Positions 41,806-50,885 of a stretch of DNA of 64,000 bases are shown here, one piece after another. The stretch spans positions 6,873,001-6,937,000 of the forward strand of contig NZ_CP026730.1 of NCBI RefSeq assembly GCF_003369795.1, in the 5' to 3' direction. The translations under genes were made by a program, and so were the position numbers. The stretch comes from Streptomyces sp. CB09001. GTDB lineage: Bacteria; Actinomycetota; Actinomycetes; Streptomycetales; Streptomycetaceae. Each line of letters starts with the position of its first letter. Positions within the stretch are counted from its first letter, which is position 1. The notes under the pieces were generated by a model that saw nothing but the letters and a program-made list of their open reading frames with translations, was not told where the DNA came from and did not search any database.

Positions 41806-42909
41806 ATGAACGTGTCGACCGGCGGCAGACGGTTACGGAGTCGGGGCACCACAGCAGCCCTCGTCTGCGCGATCATCCTGTTGCCCGGCCCCGGTTACGC
41901 GGCCCCGGGCGACCCCGACCCGCACGCCGACCAGTCGATCGAGGACATCCGCGACGAACTGGACGGCCTCTACCGTGAGGCGGAAGTGGCCACCGAGGCC
42001 TACAACGCCGCGAACGAGAATGCGGCCAAACAGGAGAAGCGCCTGACGACCCTCCGCAAGGACCTCACCCGTGCCGAGAAGCGGGTGAAGGACCTGCGCG
42101 ACCTCGCCGGCGCGGCCGCCCGGACCCAGTACCGCGGGGGCGATCTCGCCGCCACCGGCATCCAGTTGCTGCTCGGGGACCACCCGGAACAGGCTCTCGA
42201 CGAGGCATCCCAGGCCCGCCAGGCCATGCGCGGCCTGGTCAACGTCTCCGAGACCCAGAAGACCGCCCGCGAGGCACTGGGCGAGCAGACCGAGGCCGCC
42301 TCGAAGGAACTGCTGGAGCTGAAGAGCAGCCGTGCGGACAAGGCCGCGGCGAAGCAGAAGATCGAGAAGAAGATCGCCTCCGCCGAGCGGATCGAGGCCG
42401 GACTCGAGGAGGAACAGACCCGCAGGCTGGCCGCGTTGGAAAACCAGCGCACCCGGGAGGCCGAGGCCAGGTGGACGGAGTCCGGCGGCTCCTCCGGCGG
42501 TTCTTCGGGGAAGAGCAAGGGCAAGGGGCGGGCGCCGGGCGGCGGGACGCGGGTGAGCGGAGCGGCCGGGCAGGCCGTGGGCTTCGCGATGGCGCAGATC
42601 GGCAAACCGTACGTGTGGGGCGCGGTGGGCCCGTCCTCGTACGACTGCTCCGGACTCACCTCCGCCGCCTGGGCGGCGGCCGGGCACCCCATTCCCCGCA
42701 CCTCGCAGGCACAGTGGGGCGGCCTGACCCGCGTCAGCCTGTCCTCGGCCCGCCCCGGAGACCTGATCATCTACTACAACGACGCCACCCACGTGGGCAT
42801 GTACATCGGAGGCGGACAGATCGTCCACGCACCGCGGCCCGGCCGCAACATCACCACCGCGCCGGCCGCCTCCATGCCCGTCCTCGGCGTCGTACGACCC
42901 GGAGCCTGA
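41806..42909 (+). CDS. NlpC/P60 peptidoglycan endopeptidase
   Basis: A 367-residue secreted cell-wall hydrolase. The start is ATG 41806 (GTG 41797 is the alternative). The signal peptide (GTTAALVCAIILLPGPGYA) is followed by a long coiled coil (about 40-210, rich in Ala/Glu/Lys), a Ser/Gly linker and the NlpC/P60 domain: Cys in YDCSGLTSAAW, His in HVGMYIGGGQ and the third His in IVHAPRPG. It cleaves peptide stems of peptidoglycan, usually D-Glu-meso-Dap/LL-Dap type bonds. It lies four bases upstream of the next gene, so they are probably co-transcribed. Confidence 0.88.
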   Translation: MNVSTGGRRLRSRGTTAALVCAIILLPGPGYAAPGDPDPHADQSIEDIRDELDGLYREAEVATEAYNAANENAAKQEKRLTTLRKDLTRAEKRVKDLRDLAGAAARTQYRGGDLAATGIQLLLGDHPEQALDEASQARQAMRGLVNVSETQKTAREALGEQTEAASKELLELKSSRADKAAAKQKIEKKIASAERIEAGLEEEQTRRLAALENQRTREAEARWTESGGSSGGSSGKSKGKGRAPGGGTRVSGAAGQAVGFAMAQIGKPYVWGAVGPSSYDCSGLTSAAWAAAGHPIPRTSQAQWGGLTRVSLSSARPGDLIIYYNDATHVGMYIGGGQIVHAPRPGRNITTAPAASMPVLGVVRPGA

Positions 42910-42913
42910 CCGG

Positions 42914-43846
42914 ATGACCCACTCGCTGACCCCCCGTGACGAGGGGAACCTGCCCGCACTGGCCGCCCCGCCGCTGATCCGCCTCGACGCCTACGTGGCC
43001 GAGGACGGGTCGACGGTGGTCAACGGCCACCTGCTGGAGATGGGCGGCATGCGACCGCCCAACGAGGCGATACTCGACGCCGTCGCCATGTTCGCCCGCA
43101 CCCTGGGGGCCCCGGTCGCGGCCACCGTCATCGACCGCACCGTGCAACAGGTGGCGCGCCTGCGGGTCCTCCCCGACGGCTCCAGCCGGACCATCGCCGA
43201 CGAGGACGACCTGCCGCCCGGGCGGGAGCGCACCGCCGCGGAGGAGGAGGCGTTCCCGCCGCTCGCCCGCGTCGAGCGCATCATCCAGCACGCGCAGCGC
43301 GAGGAGTTGCACGCCGCGTTCGTCCTCGCCAGCGCGCTGCGGGAACACCTGACCCTGCGCCGCGGTGCCGAGGACGAACTCTCCCTGGAGGCACGGGCGA
43401 TCGAGGCCTACCTCGCCTACCTGCGCGGCGACCACATGCTCTCCACCGTCCTCGCGCTGACCGTCGCCCGCATCCGCTGCCGCACCGACCTGAACCGGGC
43501 CGCCCCCGACGTGGCCCGTGCCACCGCGGCATGGCAACGGCTGTGGGACGAGAGCCAGGTGGCCACCCGGGGGCAGGAACTGCTGCACATGTGGGAGCGG
43601 CTGTCCGCGGCCGGCCTGCTCCAGGAGGCGTCCCACCACGCCATGGCCCAAGCCGTGCGGACCCGGCTGGAACAAGGCGGCCGTTCCGTACCTCCGCAGT
43701 CCGAGCCCGCTGCGGCGGCCCTGCCCGCGGGCAGCGGCTCGGCCCCCACCGCCGTCGCCCCCGAGGACAAGCCCCTCAAACCCGCCCGGCGCGGCCTGCG
43801 CCGCTTCACCCGACGGGCCGGCAGGTCCCCCGGACAGTCTTCCTGA
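42914..43846 (+). CDS. Hypothetical protein downstream of NlpC/P60
   Basis: A 310-residue protein without signal peptide or clear membrane segment. The N-terminal part is beta-rich (IRLDAYVAEDGSTVVNGHLL, APVAATVIDRTVQQVARLRVL) and the middle helical with tandem-helix character (VERIIQHAQREELHAAFVLASALREHL, ARAIEAYLAYLRGDHML). The C-terminal 60 residues are Pro/Ala/Arg-rich and look disordered. It starts four bases after the NlpC/P60 stop. No family recognised. Confidence 0.65.
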   Translation: MTHSLTPRDEGNLPALAAPPLIRLDAYVAEDGSTVVNGHLLEMGGMRPPNEAILDAVAMFARTLGAPVAATVIDRTVQQVARLRVLPDGSSRTIADEDDLPPGRERTAAEEEAFPPLARVERIIQHAQREELHAAFVLASALREHLTLRRGAEDELSLEARAIEAYLAYLRGDHMLSTVLALTVARIRCRTDLNRAAPDVARATAAWQRLWDESQVATRGQELLHMWERLSAAGLLQEASHHAMAQAVRTRLEQGGRSVPPQSEPAAAALPAGSGSAPTAVAPEDKPLKPARRGLRRFTRRAGRSPGQSS

Positions 43847-43967
43847 GGGCCGCCCGCCAGAGGGCGAATCCATGTCCATCATGACAGCTCAGAGGTGGAT
43901 TTCGTAGGACGGACGGCACAGCCCGTCGGCCTTCCCCGACGCGTGGGCGAGGCTGACAATCGTCGTC

Positions 43968-45845
43968 ATGCCCAAGCCCACAGAGGTCGATCAGGACAGC
44001 GTCGTGCGCGCGCGGAACATACTCCTCGCGTCCGGACGACGGACCGCACGCGAGGAGGTCGACGCCTGCCGGGTGCTCGCGCGCGTCAGCCCCGCCGCGT
44101 ATCTGCCGCGGCTGGCACGCGCGCTGCGGAATCTCAGCCACGACCGCATGTACCGGGACCGCCCCGAGGACCGACTCGCCCTGTGTGAGGAAGCGGTGGC
44201 CGCCGCACGCGCCCTCGATCCGGCCCACCCCAAGTACGCCGACGTGCTGTACGACGCCCTCGACGGCTGTCAGCGCGCGCTCTACACACTCGGCCGCCGC
44301 GCCGAAGGCCTCGCCGTGCGGGCCGAGATGCTCGCCGTCGGACGGACGCGGGCCGAGTCGTCCGGCGACGGGGCGGTGTGGGGACTGTCCCCGTGGGCCA
44401 CCGGACTCCTGGAGGAGGGCCGCTACGCGGAGGCGGCGGACGTGCTGTCGGAGTCCGTGGCCCGCGGACGCCCCCACGGCCCGCAGGACGGCACGTTCGC
44501 CTGGACGCTGTTGGAGTGGATCGCCGCCCTCGACGCCGCGGGCCGGTCCGACGAGGCGCTGACCGCCGTGGCGGAACTGCTCGCCGTGCTGGCGGCGGGG
44601 GCCGTGAAGGACGGGACGCGGGCCTGCCGGCTCTACGTGCTGATCCGGTATGCCCAGATGCTCGACGGCGTCCTCCGCCGGGCCGAGGCGACGGAGGTCC
44701 GTCAGGAGGCGCTCGCCCTGTTCCAGGAGCTGGCCGCCCACGGGGAGGAGGAGGCGAAGTCGTGGAGCGGATACCACGCCGCGTTCTGGGCCCTCCTGTT
44801 CTTCATGTCCGTCGCCGACAGCGAGCGACCGGCGGCCGGACAGCCCCGCCCGCCTGTCGGCACCGGGGTCCACCACTGGTCGCCCGACGTGAGGGAGCGC
44901 TACTTCCAGAGCCGTAAGAGTCTCCGGGCCGACGTGGACCGACTCGCGCTCCGCGCGGCGGACGGCCCGGACGGCCCCGACGGCCTGGCGGAACAGATCC
45001 GGCTGCACCGGATGCTCACCGTGCGCTGGGCCCTGTCCTGGGGGTGGCAGAAGGCACGGCTGCGCGAGCTGTTCGACGAGGGCGTGGCTCTGGCCCGGAA
45101 CCTGCGGCGGCAGGACTCGGTCGCCGGGAGCAGGGCCCTGGCCACGGCTCTCACGAGCAGAGCCACCTTCCACGTGGCCGCCACGGAGTTCGCCGAGGCC
45201 CTCGACGACTTCCGGCAGGCCGTGGAGCTTCACCGAGGTCCTCTTCAAGCAGCCGGCCGGGTGGGCCAGGATGCAGACATGACACAGGGAATAGGTTCCG
45301 GGCTTCCGCGAGAGAGCATCGAACTGCCGGACGGCTCGGTACTGCGACGGCGCTCCCTGGTCTCCGACGACGCGTTCATCGACGCCGTCGCCGCCGACGT
45401 CGAGCATCTGGGTGAGTGGCTTCGCTGGGCCCGGCATCCGCCCACCCGCGAGGAGACCGAGCGGTTCCGCGCCGAACAGGACGCGGACTGGGACGCGGGG
45501 CGGTCCTTCGTCTACGTGCTGACCCCGCCGGACCGACTCGACCAGGTGCTCGGCGGGGGCGCGATGTTCCCGAACGGCGAGGTGGGCGTCCTGGAGATCG
45601 GCTACTGGGTCTGTTCCTCGGCCACCGGCCGCGGACTCGCCACCCGGGCCGCGGCCGCGCTGACCGAGGAGGGCCTGGGGCTCCCCGGCGTCAAGGCCGT
45701 GGAGATCCACTGCGACCAGGCCAACGCCCGAAGCGCCGCGATACCGCCCCGGATCGGGTACCGGCTGCTCCGCATCGAAGCGGACGAACCGCAGACCGCC
45801 GCGGAGGCCGGACGGAGCATGGTCTGGCGCCACGATGGCGCCTGA
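43968..45845 (+). CDS. TPR-like protein fused in frame to GNAT acetyltransferase
   Basis: A 625-residue open frame of two parts. Residues about 1-430 are helical repeats of TPR character (CEEAVAAARALDPAHPKYADVLYDALDGC, ALDDFRQAVELHR), as in tetratricopeptide proteins common in Streptomyces. After residue 437 a complete GNAT-type protein begins with its own Met (MTQGIGSGLPRESIELPDGS). The junction region (GPLQAAGRVGQDAD) reads like untranslated leader sequence. I infer that a deletion removed the end of the TPR gene and its stop. Whether the product is the fusion, or mainly the acetyltransferase from the inner start, is open. Confidence 0.65.
   Translation: MPKPTEVDQDSVVRARNILLASGRRTAREEVDACRVLARVSPAAYLPRLARALRNLSHDRMYRDRPEDRLALCEEAVAAARALDPAHPKYADVLYDALDGCQRALYTLGRRAEGLAVRAEMLAVGRTRAESSGDGAVWGLSPWATGLLEEGRYAEAADVLSESVARGRPHGPQDGTFAWTLLEWIAALDAAGRSDEALTAVAELLAVLAAGAVKDGTRACRLYVLIRYAQMLDGVLRRAEATEVRQEALALFQELAAHGEEEAKSWSGYHAAFWALLFFMSVADSERPAAGQPRPPVGTGVHHWSPDVRERYFQSRKSLRADVDRLALRAADGPDGPDGLAEQIRLHRMLTVRWALSWGWQKARLRELFDEGVALARNLRRQDSVAGSRALATALTSRATFHVAATEFAEALDDFRQAVELHRGPLQAAGRVGQDADMTQGIGSGLPRESIELPDGSVLRRRSLVSDDAFIDAVAADVEHLGEWLRWARHPPTREETERFRAEQDADWDAGRSFVYVLTPPDRLDQVLGGGAMFPNGEVGVLEIGYWVCSSATGRGLATRAAAALTEEGLGLPGVKAVEIHCDQANARSAAIPPRIGYRLLRIEADEPQTAAEAGRSMVWRHDGA
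45279..45845 (+). CDS. GNAT-family (RimJ/RimL-like) acetyltransferase, inner start
   Basis: A 188-residue reading from ATG 45279, in frame with the TPR gene upstream. Acetyl-CoA domain features: LRRRSLVSDDAFIDAVA, FVYVLTPPDRLDQVLGGGAMF, VGVLEIGYWVCSSATGRGLATRAAAAL (the GNAT motif A region with its Gly-rich loop) and VEIHCDQANARSAAIPPRIGYRLL. This is a usual full length for the family, so this start probably marks the original gene. The substrate is unknown; proteins of this type acetylate small amines or N-termini. Confidence 0.75.
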   Translation: MTQGIGSGLPRESIELPDGSVLRRRSLVSDDAFIDAVAADVEHLGEWLRWARHPPTREETERFRAEQDADWDAGRSFVYVLTPPDRLDQVLGGGAMFPNGEVGVLEIGYWVCSSATGRGLATRAAAALTEEGLGLPGVKAVEIHCDQANARSAAIPPRIGYRLLRIEADEPQTAAEAGRSMVWRHDGA

Positions 45846-45879
45846 CCCCGTCGTCGGGGTCCTTGGCCAGACAGGCGTC

Positions 45880-45896
45880 GACCCGGTACACGGGTC
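45880..45896. terminator. Small hairpin between acetyltransferase and LysR gene
   Basis: GACCCG (45880-45885), loop GTACA, CGGGTC (45891-45896), between two convergent genes. The stem is short, so the call is weak. Confidence 0.35.
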
Positions 45897-45970
45897 GATG
45901 CGGCCTTCGCCCCCGGACTGGCCGAGATCACGGCCCTGCGGGCGGGCATGAGGCCCGGCCGGCCCGCGCG

Positions 45971-46888
45971 TCAGCCGGCCAGGTCGGCGGCGCGCCGTCG
46001 CAGGGCGTTGACCAGTGGCCCGGCGGGAGCCGTGAGCCGGCCGGGCAGCGACACCAGGTCGATGCGCCGTACTTCCTCCGCGACGCCCGTGACGCCGACG
46101 AAGCGGACGCCTGGCGGGACCACGGGCAGCAGCGCCGGTGAGGCCGTGGTGACGCCCGCCCCGGCCGCGACCAGGTGCAGCTTGGTCAGCCAGTCGCGGG
46201 CGGTGTGCGCGATGCGGGGCCGGCCGGGCAGCCCCGGCCAGACGCCGAGCAGCGGCTCGTCCGTGCTGCCGGGACCGGCGATCCAGGGCTGCGCGGCGAT
46301 GTCCTCGACGTCCGCGGTGCCCTGTTCGGCGAAGCGGCTGTCCGCCGGAACGGCCAGGGCCAGGCGTGTTTCCAGCAGCGGTTCGACGTGCAGGGCAGGG
46401 TCGTCCGTGTCGGGTGAGCGGTGCGGGGGCCGGGAGGTCAGGAGCGCCAGGTCGAGGGTGCCGCTGCGCAGTGCGCGCACCAGTGCGGGAGTGCTCCCCT
46501 CCCGCGTCGTCACCCGCAGACGGGAGTGTTCCCGGCGCAGTGCCGACAGGGCGTCGGCCACGAGCACCGCGCCGGCGGCGGGAAAGTACCCCAGCCGGAC
46601 CCGGCCGGTGGCGTCCCGCACCCCGCGCAGTTCCCGGTCGGCCGCCTCCAGGGCGTCCAGTGCGGCGACGGCGTGGCGCAGCAGGGCGCGGCCCGCGCCG
46701 GTCGGCCGTACACCGCCGGGGAAGCGGTCGAACAGGCGGGCCCCCGCCGCCTGTTCCAGCGCGGCCATCTGACGGGAGACCGCCGACTGCGTGTAGCCGA
46801 GGCTGTGCGCGGCCGCGGTGAAGGTGCCGCGCTCGGCCACCGCACGCAGCACTCGCAGCCCGACCAGAGTCACATCGGCCATGCCCAT
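45971..46888 (-). CDS. LysR-family transcription regulator
   Basis: A 305-residue LTTR (ATG 46888, or 46882). The N-terminal HTH reads LRVLRAVAERGTFTAAAHSLGYTQSAVSRQMAALEQAAGARLF; the effector domain starts near residue 95 (GRVRLGYFPAAGAVLVADAL) and includes the usual hydrophobic strands. It is divergent from a tautomerase-family gene 71 bases away, the classic LysR-target arrangement, so it probably controls that gene in response to an unknown small molecule. Confidence 0.88.
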   Translation of the reverse strand: MGMADVTLVGLRVLRAVAERGTFTAAAHSLGYTQSAVSRQMAALEQAAGARLFDRFPGGVRPTGAGRALLRHAVAALDALEAADRELRGVRDATGRVRLGYFPAAGAVLVADALSALRREHSRLRVTTREGSTPALVRALRSGTLDLALLTSRPPHRSPDTDDPALHVEPLLETRLALAVPADSRFAEQGTADVEDIAAQPWIAGPGSTDEPLLGVWPGLPGRPRIAHTARDWLTKLHLVAAGAGVTTASPALLPVVPPGVRFVGVTGVAEEVRRIDLVSLPGRLTAPAGPLVNALRRRAADLAG

Positions 46889-46959
46889 GAGGCGACAGCA
46901 TATCCACCATGCCGAACATTCGCTGTCGGAATGCCCTCCGGGCTCCTAGCGTCGGCAGC

Positions 46960-47403
46960 ATGCCTCTGATCACCGTTTCCCTGCGGCAGGGAACCACGCC
47001 CCAGTACCGCCGCCTCGTCTCCGAGGCCCTCCACAGGTCCATGGTCGACGTGCTGAAGATCCCGCAGGACGACCAGTTCCACGTCTTCCACGAGGTCGCC
47101 GACGACAACTTCGTCATACAGCCGGTCGTGTTCGGCCTGCGGCGCACCCCGCGGACCCTGTTCATCCAGTTGGCGTTCAACCGGCGCAGCGCGGAGCAGA
47201 AGGCGGAACTGTTCCGGGCGATCGTCGCCAACCTCCGGCTGTACGCGGACGTTCCCGAGGAGGACGTCATGCTGGTGGCCTTCGAGACGGCGAGGGAGAA
47301 CTGGTGGGCCGCCGGCCGCGTCGTCGACCCCGCCACCGGCTACGACGAGCGCATGACCGACGTGCCCGACCTGCCGGGCGTGTCCGAGGACCCGGGCCGG
47401 TAG
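46960..47403 (+). CDS. Tautomerase-family protein
   Basis: A 147-residue protein beginning MPLITVSLRQG. The N-terminal Pro after Met is the catalytic base in the 4-oxalocrotonate tautomerase superfamily, so ATG 46960 is chosen over the longer frame. Other features: FHEVADDNFVIQPVVFGLRR, FIQLAFNRRSAEQKAELFRAI, and ENWWAAGRV near the end, as in the longer tautomerase_2 group. It catalyses keto-enol type chemistry on an unknown substrate. The neighbouring LysR gene is its likely regulator. Confidence 0.85.
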   Translation: MPLITVSLRQGTTPQYRRLVSEALHRSMVDVLKIPQDDQFHVFHEVADDNFVIQPVVFGLRRTPRTLFIQLAFNRRSAEQKAELFRAIVANLRLYADVPEEDVMLVAFETARENWWAAGRVVDPATGYDERMTDVPDLPGVSEDPGR

Positions 47404-47425
47404 GGGCCGCCGCCGCGGCTCCTCG

Positions 47426-48475
47426 TCAGGTGTCCGCGCCGCCGGGCGCGGCGGGAGCGCCGCCCGGCGGCGCCGTGCTCTGCCGTACGACGAGGTGGGT
47501 CGCCAGCTCGATGCGCCGGCCGGCCCGGCCGGGCTCGTCCGGACGGAACAGCATCCGGGTGGCCTCCTCGGCCATGTGCCGCAGCGGCTGGTGGACGGTG
47601 GTCAGCGGCGGGCTCGACCACTGGGCCAGCGGCACGTCGTCGTAGCCGACGACCGACAGGTCCTGAGGGACCCTCAGGCCTTTGACACGGGCCGCCTCCA
47701 GCACCCCGAGCGCCTGGAGGTCGCTGCCCGCGAAGACCGCCGTCGGCCGGCCGGGACCCGCGAGCAGGTCCATGCCGTGCTCGAAGCCGCTCTCCACGCT
47801 GTAGTCGCCGTACCGGACCAGGGCCGGGTCGATCGGCAGGCCCGCCATCGTCATCGCCGAGCGGTAGCCGTCGAGTCGGGCCAGCGAGCACAGCATGTCC
47901 TCGAACCCGGTGATGATCGCGACGCGTTCGTGCCCGTGGTCGGTGAGGTGGCGGGTGGCCGCCAGGCCCCCTGCCCAGTTCGCCGAGCCGACCGACGGAA
48001 CGTCGGGGTCGGGGTCGCCGGCCGGGTCGACGATGACGAAGGGGATGTCCCAGGACCGCAGCCGCTGCTTGACCTCCGCGGGGAGCGAGGAGAAGACCAG
48101 CACGACGCCCAGCGGCCTGCGCCTGAGCACGCCTTCGATCCAGTCCGGCGCGGGCGCGTGCCGAGTACCGCTGCGGGTGAGTACGACCTCGGTCCGGTTG
48201 GCCTTGGCCACGTCCTCCACGCCCCGGACGAGTTCCATCGCCCAGACGCTGTCCAGCTCGTGGAAGACGAGTTCGACCAGCGGCGAGCGCGGCGGGCTCG
48301 TGTTGCGCCGACGGTAGCCGTGCACCTCGAGAAGCCGCTCCACCCTGGCCCTGGTGGCGCTGGAGACATCCGAACGACCGTTGAGGACCTTCGAAACTGT
48401 CGGAGGAGAGACTCCCGCCTCTTTCGCCACCTCGGCCAGGGTCACCCGGGCGCCCACCTCAACTTCATCGTGCAT
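47426..48475 (-). CDS. LacI-family repressor of the ABC/GH3 operon
   Basis: A 349-residue LacI regulator. HTH and hinge: RVTLAEVAKEAGVSPPTVSKVLNGRSDVSSATRARVERLLEVHGYRRR. The periplasmic-binding-like effector domain carries SVVGYDDVPLAQWSSPPLTTV near the end. ATG 48475 is favoured although no good ribosome site precedes it. It is divergent from a sugar-binding lipoprotein gene and so very likely represses that operon until an oligosaccharide binds. Confidence 0.88.
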   Translation of the reverse strand: MHDEVEVGARVTLAEVAKEAGVSPPTVSKVLNGRSDVSSATRARVERLLEVHGYRRRNTSPPRSPLVELVFHELDSVWAMELVRGVEDVAKANRTEVVLTRSGTRHAPAPDWIEGVLRRRPLGVVLVFSSLPAEVKQRLRSWDIPFVIVDPAGDPDPDVPSVGSANWAGGLAATRHLTDHGHERVAIITGFEDMLCSLARLDGYRSAMTMAGLPIDPALVRYGDYSVESGFEHGMDLLAGPGRPTAVFAGSDLQALGVLEAARVKGLRVPQDLSVVGYDDVPLAQWSSPPLTTVHQPLRHMAEEATRMLFRPDEPGRAGRRIELATHLVVRQSTAPPGGAPAAPGGADT

Positions 48476-48613
48476 GCAGGAAGGATAGGCCATGCGCTCG
48501 ATAACGTTTTGAGTCGGCAGCCGCACGGCCATTGACCAGAAATCCGGTCTCACTTTACTGTCCGACCAGCATGGACTTTCGGTGATGGTGCCGAAACTTT
48601 CGAAAGGCGAACG
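48476..48613. promoter_or_regulatory. Operator region of LacI / sugar importer
   Basis: The perfect palindrome CTTTCGAAAG (48597-48606) lies eight bases before the binding-protein start. It overlaps a second dyad, CTTTCGG...CCGAAA, in the preceding 20 bases. Near the LacI end, CGATAACGTTTTGAG is A/T-rich for this DNA. These are candidate sites for the LacI protein encoded here. Confidence 0.5.
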
Positions 48614-49918
48614 ATGAAGACACGTGCGCGCTTGCCCAGACTGGTCGCCACCGGTGCGACGCTCGCCCTGGCGCTGAGCCTGTCGGCCTGCGGTGACGGG
48701 AACGGCGGGGCGTCGTCGGACGACGGCAAGATCCATGTCCTGGTCTACGGGGACGCCAGCAACAAGATCGAACAGCAGATCGTCGACACCTTCAACAAGA
48801 CCTCCGACGTCAAGGCGGTCCTCGACACCATCCCCGGTGCCGACTACCAGACGAAGCTCCAGACGATCATCAACACCCCCCAGGCCCCGGACATCTTCTA
48901 CAACTGGGGCGGCGGCAGCATCAAGCCGTTCGTCAAGGCGGACCTGCTGCTGCCGCTCGACGACTTCATCAAGAAGGACCCGGGCCTCAAGGACAAGTTC
49001 CTCCCGTCCGTCTTCAACAGCGCCGTCGTCGACGGCAAGCCGTACGGCATACCGATGCGCGGCACCCAGCCGGTCCTGCTCTTCCACAACAAGAAGGTCC
49101 TCGAAGACGCGGGCGTCCAGCCGCCGAAGACCTGGGACGAGCTGCTCGCCGCGGTGGGCAAGCTCAAGGACGCGGGTGTCACGCCGATCGCGCTCGGCGG
49201 CGGCGACGTGTGGCCCACCCAGATGTGGTTCCAGTACCTCTACGACCGCATCGCCGGTCCGGAGCTGTTCGCGAAGGCCATCGGCGGCGACAAGAGCGCC
49301 TGGGAGAGCGCGGACAGCAAGAAGGCCCTGGACATGATCAGCGAGCTGGTCGACTCCGGCGCCTTCGGCAAGAACTACGACTCCGTCAAGTACACCAACG
49401 GCGGCTCGGTCCAGCTGGTGGCCTCCGGCAAGGCCGGCTTCGAGCTGATGGGCTCCTGGTACTACTCCCAGCAGCTCACGGACCACAAGGAGTTCGCCGA
49501 GAAGGACCTCGGCTACACCGCCTTCCCGACCGTCGAGGGCGGCAAGGGCGACCCGGGCAACGTCGCCGGCAACCCCAACAACTACTACTCGGTGATGAAG
49601 AAGACCAAGCACCCCGAGGCCGCCGCCGAGTTCCTGAAGCTCATGTACTCCGACGAGTTCGTCAAGGCCCACCTGGACATCGGCAACCTGCCGACCACGA
49701 CCAACACCGACAAGTTCATCGACAGCTCGGCCACCCCCGAGTACACGCGCTTCCAGTACGACCTCGTCTCCGACGCCCCGAACTTCCAGCTGTCCTGGGA
49801 CCAGGCGTACCCGCAGAAGGCGAGCTCGGACATGCACAAGGCCATCCAGCAGTTCTTCAACGGACAGCTCGACACGGACGGCTTCATCAAGGCCATGCAG
49901 GCCCTCCCGACCGAGTGA
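48614..49918 (+). CDS. ABC sugar-binding lipoprotein (CUT1)
   Basis: A 434-residue extracytoplasmic solute-binding protein (SBP family 1). The signal peptide ends in lipobox LSAC (LALALSLSACGDGNGG), so it is lipid-anchored. Characteristic features: YQTKLQTIINTPQAPDIFYNWG, YGIPMRGTQPVLLFHNKKVLEDAG, GKAGFELMGSWYYSQQL. It is the first gene of an operon with two permeases and a GH3 enzyme, so the ligand is probably a beta- or alpha-linked oligoglucoside. The ATPase is not encoded here; in Streptomyces the shared MsiK usually serves such importers. Confidence 0.9.
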   Translation: MKTRARLPRLVATGATLALALSLSACGDGNGGASSDDGKIHVLVYGDASNKIEQQIVDTFNKTSDVKAVLDTIPGADYQTKLQTIINTPQAPDIFYNWGGGSIKPFVKADLLLPLDDFIKKDPGLKDKFLPSVFNSAVVDGKPYGIPMRGTQPVLLFHNKKVLEDAGVQPPKTWDELLAAVGKLKDAGVTPIALGGGDVWPTQMWFQYLYDRIAGPELFAKAIGGDKSAWESADSKKALDMISELVDSGAFGKNYDSVKYTNGGSVQLVASGKAGFELMGSWYYSQQLTDHKEFAEKDLGYTAFPTVEGGKGDPGNVAGNPNNYYSVMKKTKHPEAAAEFLKLMYSDEFVKAHLDIGNLPTTTNTDKFIDSSATPEYTRFQYDLVSDAPNFQLSWDQAYPQKASSDMHKAIQQFFNGQLDTDGFIKAMQALPTE

Positions 49919-49928
49919 CGAACGGCTC

Positions 49929-50885
49929 ATGACCACACACCTCACGAGCGCTCGGCCCGCCGCCGGACCCCGCAAGGAGTCCCGGCGGCGGCCGCCCGCC
50001 TCGTCCGCGACGACGGTGGGCCGCCCCAGCTTCGCCTGGGCGGTTCCCGCCGCACTGTTCTTCGCCCTCTTCGCGATCGTCCCGCTGATCATGGTGGCGG
50101 TGCTGTCCTTCATGAGCTGGGACGGGATCAGCTCGCCCGAGTTCGTCGGCATGGACAACTGGTCGCGCCTCATCGACGACCCGGTGATGCTCAAGAGCAT
50201 CTGGCTGACCCTGCTGCTCACCGTGCTCGGCGTGGTCCTGCAGACCCCGCTGAGTATCCTGCTCGGCGTCTGGGCCGCCGGTCACCAGCGCAACCGGGCC
50301 GTCCTGTCGGTCATCTACTTCATCCCCCTGCTGCTCTCCGCGACGGCCGTGTCCGTGCTGTGGCGGGCGCTGCTCGACCCGAACTTCGGCATCCCGGCCG
50401 AGGTGACCTGGCTCTTCGGCGACGGCAACCTCTTCGGCGAACAGAGCACCGCCATCGGGGTGCTGGCGTTCGTCAGCACCTGGCAGTTCACGCCGTTCCA
50501 CACGCTGATCTACCAGGGCGCCGCCCGTGCGGTCCCGCAGGTGCTGTACCAGGCGGCGGAGATCGACGGGGCGGGCCGCTACCGGCAGTTCTTCCACATC
50601 ACCCTGCCGCAGCTGCGCACCTCCATGATCACCTCGATGATCCTGATGATCGTCGGCGGCCTGACCACGTTCGAGACGGTCCTCATCCTGACCCAGGGCG
50701 GTCCCGGCACCGACACCACCATCAGCGCCTACTACATGTACGACAAGGCCTTCAAGAGCTTCGACTACGGCATCGGTTCCGCGATCGCCCTGGCGCTGGT
50801 CGTCGCGGCCACGATCATCTCGCTGATCGTCGTCCGGGTCTCCGGCTACGACAAGATGCGCAGCTCCATGGAGGGTGTGTCATGA
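49929..50885 (+). CDS. ABC sugar permease (MalF-like)
   Basis: A 318-residue inner-membrane subunit with about six transmembrane helices starting with FAWAVPAALFFALFAIVPLIM, a basic N-terminus, and the ATPase-contact loop (EAA motif) YQAAEIDGAGRYRQFFHITLP. It starts 11 bases after the binding-protein gene and its stop overlaps the next ATG (ATGA), so it is co-translated with its partner permease. Confidence 0.9.
   Translation: MTTHLTSARPAAGPRKESRRRPPASSATTVGRPSFAWAVPAALFFALFAIVPLIMVAVLSFMSWDGISSPEFVGMDNWSRLIDDPVMLKSIWLTLLLTVLGVVLQTPLSILLGVWAAGHQRNRAVLSVIYFIPLLLSATAVSVLWRALLDPNFGIPAEVTWLFGDGNLFGEQSTAIGVLAFVSTWQFTPFHTLIYQGAARAVPQVLYQAAEIDGAGRYRQFFHITLPQLRTSMITSMILMIVGGLTTFETVLILTQGGPGTDTTISAYYMYDKAFKSFDYGIGSAIALALVVAATIISLIVVRVSGYDKMRSSMEGVS

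Noticed and set aside
43806..47336. A 1176-codon minus-strand frame covering the TPR, acetyltransferase and LysR regions
   Set aside because: It spans several well-supported genes, has no domain signature and changes composition along its length.
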